A stretch of DNA of 64,000 nucleotides, from positions 1,288,176 to 1,352,175 of the forward strand of contig NC_043742.1 in the NCBI RefSeq assembly GCF_004337985.1. The letters run 5' to 3'. Under the pieces are notes generated by a model that worked only from the letters and a program-made list of their open reading frames with translations, searched no databases and was not told where the DNA came from. The position numbers were made by a program, and so were the translations under genes. Origin of the DNA: Pyricularia pennisetigena (taxonomy: Eukaryota > Ascomycota > Sordariomycetes > Magnaporthales > Pyriculariaceae). Shown here piece after piece: positions 60,751 through 64,000 of this stretch; position 1 is the stretch's first letter, and every line of letters starts with the position of its first letter.

Positions 60751-62393
60751 AGGAATCGATGCCGTATCGAATTTATTACCCTGCCAGAGCGATCCAGATA
60801 ATTGCAACGAAATAGGGCGCAAATGCTAAAAAGGAATTGCGACGTAATTAAAATTTGGATTTGTTACGTTACATATATATAACGAATTTTAAACAATGCT
60901 ATTAGCGGGTATGTGTTGGCGGGTATATAATTTAAAAAACAAACAACTACTATATATCGTTATTTTAGCGGCGATAAACCGTTATAACCGAAAACCTCGG
61001 TTTACGTATCGCCGAAACGCAAAATCTTTTGTACGATCCAACACATTAAAGCGCCAAATTTGGGTTTGTGGAACGATAACCAGTCGTTAAAATATAATAG
61101 GAAACGTGGCGATCCAAATTGTTTATTATATCCGCAATTGGCCCCTTTTTTATCATTTTTTTTTATCAATTTCGTTACAAATAATGCGCAAGGACTGCGG
61201 GGCCGGCCGGGCAATTGGACGAATTAAACGAGGAATTTTAATAATTAATATATTTAAACAATTTACCCGATACGGGTTATTGGCGCATTATTTAACGTTG
61301 TGGCCTTATACGGTATATGGGTTCCAAACCCGTTCGATTAATCCCAGCCTGTATAAAAAGGAATGTTAAAAACTTTTAATATTGCAGAAAATAATACCGA
61401 ATTTGCGAACCTTTACCGTAATTAAAATGTGTTAAGAAATTAGGTTACACATTCTTTTTTCATACTATTGGTTAATAAATTCGACGCGGATTTGTTAAAT
61501 AAAAGCGTTTATAGCCAGGTTTTGGTCCTGCGTTTATTAGGCTCCATTGCAGGTCCGGATAACCGAACAAAAAATAAATTTGCGGGAAAAGGAATTCGTT
61601 AAGTTTTGGGGGTTTTTAACTAATATTTCTAAACGGAATGCCAAAATTTTAAACCGGGCCGCAAACCAAATATTATTGGAGCTGCACGCCAGGTTTTAGG
61701 ATAATTGGAACATTTGAAAACAGGATAATTTTGCCAATATTTATTATAATTATATAAAATATCGACTTAATATATTTAAATAAAACCGATCGCCGATTAC
61801 CGAGGGTTTTATTTATATTTTTCCCCTTTTACGGTTAATTTTCTTTTTCTATTTTGTTTATATTTTATATCGAAAATTTAAAATTCGGTTATTTTTTCCT
61901 TGCCTGCAATAACGAAAAAGCTTTAAAATAGCAGATTGGCGGTACCGGTTTCGCATTAACCAATATAACCAATTATTTCTAACAGTTTCGATTACCAATT
62001 GTGGCAAAATATCCAAAAGGCCAGTTTAAATCGTTAGGAAAACGCGCAAAAGGAGCAAATAATTTAGCAATTGTTAGTTAAATATACCTCGTTGCGCAAA
62101 AAAATACGAAATTTAAAAAAACAGCAGGATATAATAAAGTTTAAATTTGGCAAAATTTTCGAAAAACAGGGAAAACTGTTAATTAAATAAAAAACCTTGG
62201 AGCTCGAATTTATAACGATTTAAAAAAAAAACAAAAAGTTTAAGCAATGGGTTTGCAGGTTCCCGGAAAACGTTTAAAGCCCCAGTGCCGATATAAAGAC
62301 AAATAAAAAAACGGAGCAGCAATTGCTGGATTACCAGGTTATAACCGAATAATATGCACAAAATTCCCGTTTATTATAAAAAAAAATAAAAAA
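60751..62393. other. RIP-mutated arm sequence, ambiguous frames
   Basis: Mirror of 14315-15957. A plus-strand frame from about 61990 to 62390 is Lys/Gln-rich (YTSLRKKIRNLKKQQDIIKF, CRFPENV, PSADIKTNKKTEQQLLDYQV) and looks like a coiled coil leading toward the ORF at 62394, but in a different frame. Confidence 0.4.
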
Positions 62394-62633
62394 TTGAAAA
62401 AACGTTTAAAAACGTTTAAAAAACGCGGAAAAGGTTTGTTAAACGGTTTTAAGCAGTTTAAGGCGCAAAATAATTTTTTACGCGAAAACGGATTGTTAGA
62501 ACAAAAATATAAAAACGTCCTACGGGAATTTGTGGGGTATTTTCCCGATTTACAGGAAAACGCCGGCAATTTTTTATTGGTTTTGGTTAAAAATTCCGGA
62601 AGGGCTAAAAGGAAAAAAAAAATTAGATATTAA
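62394..62633 (+). CDS. Lys-rich coiled-coil-like ORF, right copy, open
   Basis: Seventy-nine codons without a stop: MKKRLKTFKKRGKGLLNGFK, NNFLRENGLLEQKYKNVLRE, FVGYFPDLQENAGNFLLVLV, then a basic tail. It is the least damaged copy of the left-arm ORF at 14314-14075 and lies 210 bases upstream of the large gene that starts at 62843 on the same strand. Confidence 0.35.
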   Translation: MKKRLKTFKKRGKGLLNGFKQFKAQNNFLRENGLLEQKYKNVLREFVGYFPDLQENAGNFLLVLVKNSGRAKRKKKIRY

Positions 62634-62842
62634 ACTGGATTATTTAGTGTTTATTATTATTTGGTATATTAATATATTATTTTATTTTTGGTTATATTGG
62701 TAATCGTTAACCGCCCGTCGCAGGAAAGTTTTACCACGGTTATAACTAATATTTATACCGATGTGCGTAAAATTTGTTCAAATATACCATAATCCTGTTA
62801 TTTCCGTCCAAACCCTTTAATAAATTTTTTTTTTTTTAAAAT

Positions 62843-64000
62843 ATGGTGGAAAATGTAAAGGAGAAAAAACAGTTTTAGGCGTTAAAGGTTAAAACCGCTG
62901 GAATATTAACTATTGGTTTGGTTTAATTATAGGGCAGGGCTGGGCCGGATCCATTAATTTTAGGGCCAAATTTTGGGACAATTTTAGGATAAATTAACTT
63001 TTGGAAAACGTTAAAAATTGTTTTATAAGTCCAAATCCGCGGATTGGTTGCAAATCTGGCCCGTTTTTAAGCCCTTTTTTATATGCTGCGTTTTAAGTTA
63101 AAACACGTTAACGATAAGGCGGTCGGTAGGGTAATATTTGGATTTAACGTAATAAACATCTGGTTATGGAATCCGAACAAAGATTGGGAATAATTGCGTT
63201 TATTAATTTTTTGTAAAATGTGTTAAAAATTCTAATAGCACTAGAAAATTACAACTGTATATCGGATATACCAAAGCTGGTAATATTAAATATTGTGCAA
63301 GTTTATAAACTGTTTATTAAATTATTAAATTATTATATTTCGTATTTGCAAAAAAAAAACGGTTTAAAAATTGTTTATTTTAAACAGCGTTTTTCCACCT
63401 TCCTTTTTTTTATCGCCTTTTTTCGCCTTTATTTTTACTATAAATATTTTCCAACTTTATAAACGCGCGATCGCCTTTAACTTTGGCGATAATTCGGATA
63501 CCGCCCCATTTTTACCTAAAATAAACCTACGTCGTTAAATTAATAACCAATTTGGACGCGTATTTCGGTTCCAGTTCGGGATTCCCAATTTGGATTATTT
63601 TGTTAACCGGTCGCTATATTCCATTTTACATAGCAGCACCGTTCCGGAAAATATAAAGTTTTTTTCTGGGAATTTCGAAATAAAAAAAATCGAATTTTGC
63701 GAAACGGATAGGCGTTTAATACCCGCCGAAACGGTAATATATAACCGCGGAGTTATCGTCCCGAAATTTGTAATTTCGCCAAAAAATAAATATAAAATTT
63801 CGCAAACCCTAATATTTTTTAAAAATTTCGATTTATATAAAAAAATCGCGGTTTTAATTAAAAGCGGAGGTTACGGATATTTTAATGGAGGTTCGTACCC
63901 AGGAATAATGTTAAATTTGGGCAAAATATATGGGTAATAAATGGAAAAAGATAATACGTTGGTTTTGGAATTAAAATGTATTTTGGGGCAAATTATTAAT
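62843..64000 (+). pseudogene. Large unrecognised gene, right copy, runs off window end
   Basis: Same frame as 13865-11590: an ATG at 62843, LQGRAGPDPLILGPNFGTIL, VIFGFNVINIWLWNPNKDWE, then a hydrophobic stretch, then the 115-codon open block at 63590-63937 (SLYSILHSSTVPENIKFF, EFCETDRRLIPAETVIYNRG, FKNFDLYKKIAVLIKSGG). The remainder, including the CFGIGTG region, lies beyond the window. Confidence 0.5.

Larger units (their letters stand above)
53345..64000 (-). repeat. Right arm of the inverted duplication (continues beyond window)
   Basis: Reverse complement of 12707-23355; anchors are given for the left arm. Its inner end is truncated within the ferric reductase gene; its outer end is not seen. 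At 60344-60365 it has a run of 22 T where the left arm has an interrupted A run (16346-16365). Confidence 0.9.

Noticed and set aside
1..64000. tRNA, rRNA and bacterial-type promoters, ribosome binding sites or terminators
   Set aside because: No cloverleaf or conserved rRNA core found by eye, and prokaryotic signals do not apply to a fungal sequence.

Overview
The window looks like a heavily decayed, AT-rich block from a filamentous ascomycete (Pezizomycotina). Almost every reading frame is broken, and nearly all in-frame stops in recognisable genes are TAA or TAG where CAA or CAG (Gln) is expected. TpA is very common, CpA/TpG is depleted, and CpG is kept. This is the footprint of repeat-induced point mutation (RIP, C to T in CpA context). 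Spliceosomal introns, a PNP-type NLR remnant, an FRE-type ferric reductase and DUF6589 all fit a fungus. I saw no rRNA, tRNA or CRISPR array. Most gene calls are therefore pseudogenes, identified by reading through the RIP stops.

Layout. 1-12.7 kb: RIP-mutated sequence with a cupin remnant (minus strand) and the C-terminal half of a dynamin-like GTPase (plus). 12.7-23.36 kb and 53.35-64.0 kb: the two arms of a >10.65 kb inverted duplication around about 30 kb of other DNA. Each arm carries a HAD (CECR5/YKR070W-type) phosphatase remnant, a long unrecognised frame with a Cys cluster, a Lys-rich ORF and a large unrecognised gene. The inner edge of each arm lies in a ferric reductase, complete to its N-terminus only on the left. 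24.5-25.3 kb and 44.05-45.2 kb: two copies of the end of an NLR-type WD40 gene and its downstream flank.

The central find is a family of DNA transposons with ends TAGTCTCAG...CTGAGACTA and perfect 9-bp target duplications. Three copies are delimited to the base: element 1 (25326-27183, TSD GGGCAAGAA), element 2 (47382-49223, TSD GGTGTTTTG) and element 3 (28281-42109, TSD ACACAAAGC). Elements 1 and 2 (about 1.85 kb) appear non-autonomous. Element 3 is 13.8 kb and carries remnants of a RecQ-like DEAD-box helicase, an acidic repeat protein, a SNF2-family helicase and, on the other strand, a DUF6589 protein. A related empty site for element 1 exists in the second NLR copy (45117-45125). Element 3 also carries at least 14 copies of a 20-bp palindrome confined to its introns and spacers, including four at an exact 32-bp spacing. 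All copies share a 116-bp predicted multi-branched fold just inside one terminus.

The less mutated islands (about 42.1-47.4 kb and 51.9-52.8 kb) hold ordinary fungal gene fragments: an NLR with a PNP domain joined directly to WD40 sequence, a fragment of a common fungal hypothetical family, and a four-TM membrane protein pseudogene with a clear intron. A ferric reductase beside NLR genes resembles Starship cargo, but I found no tyrosine-recombinase captain, so that remains a hypothesis.
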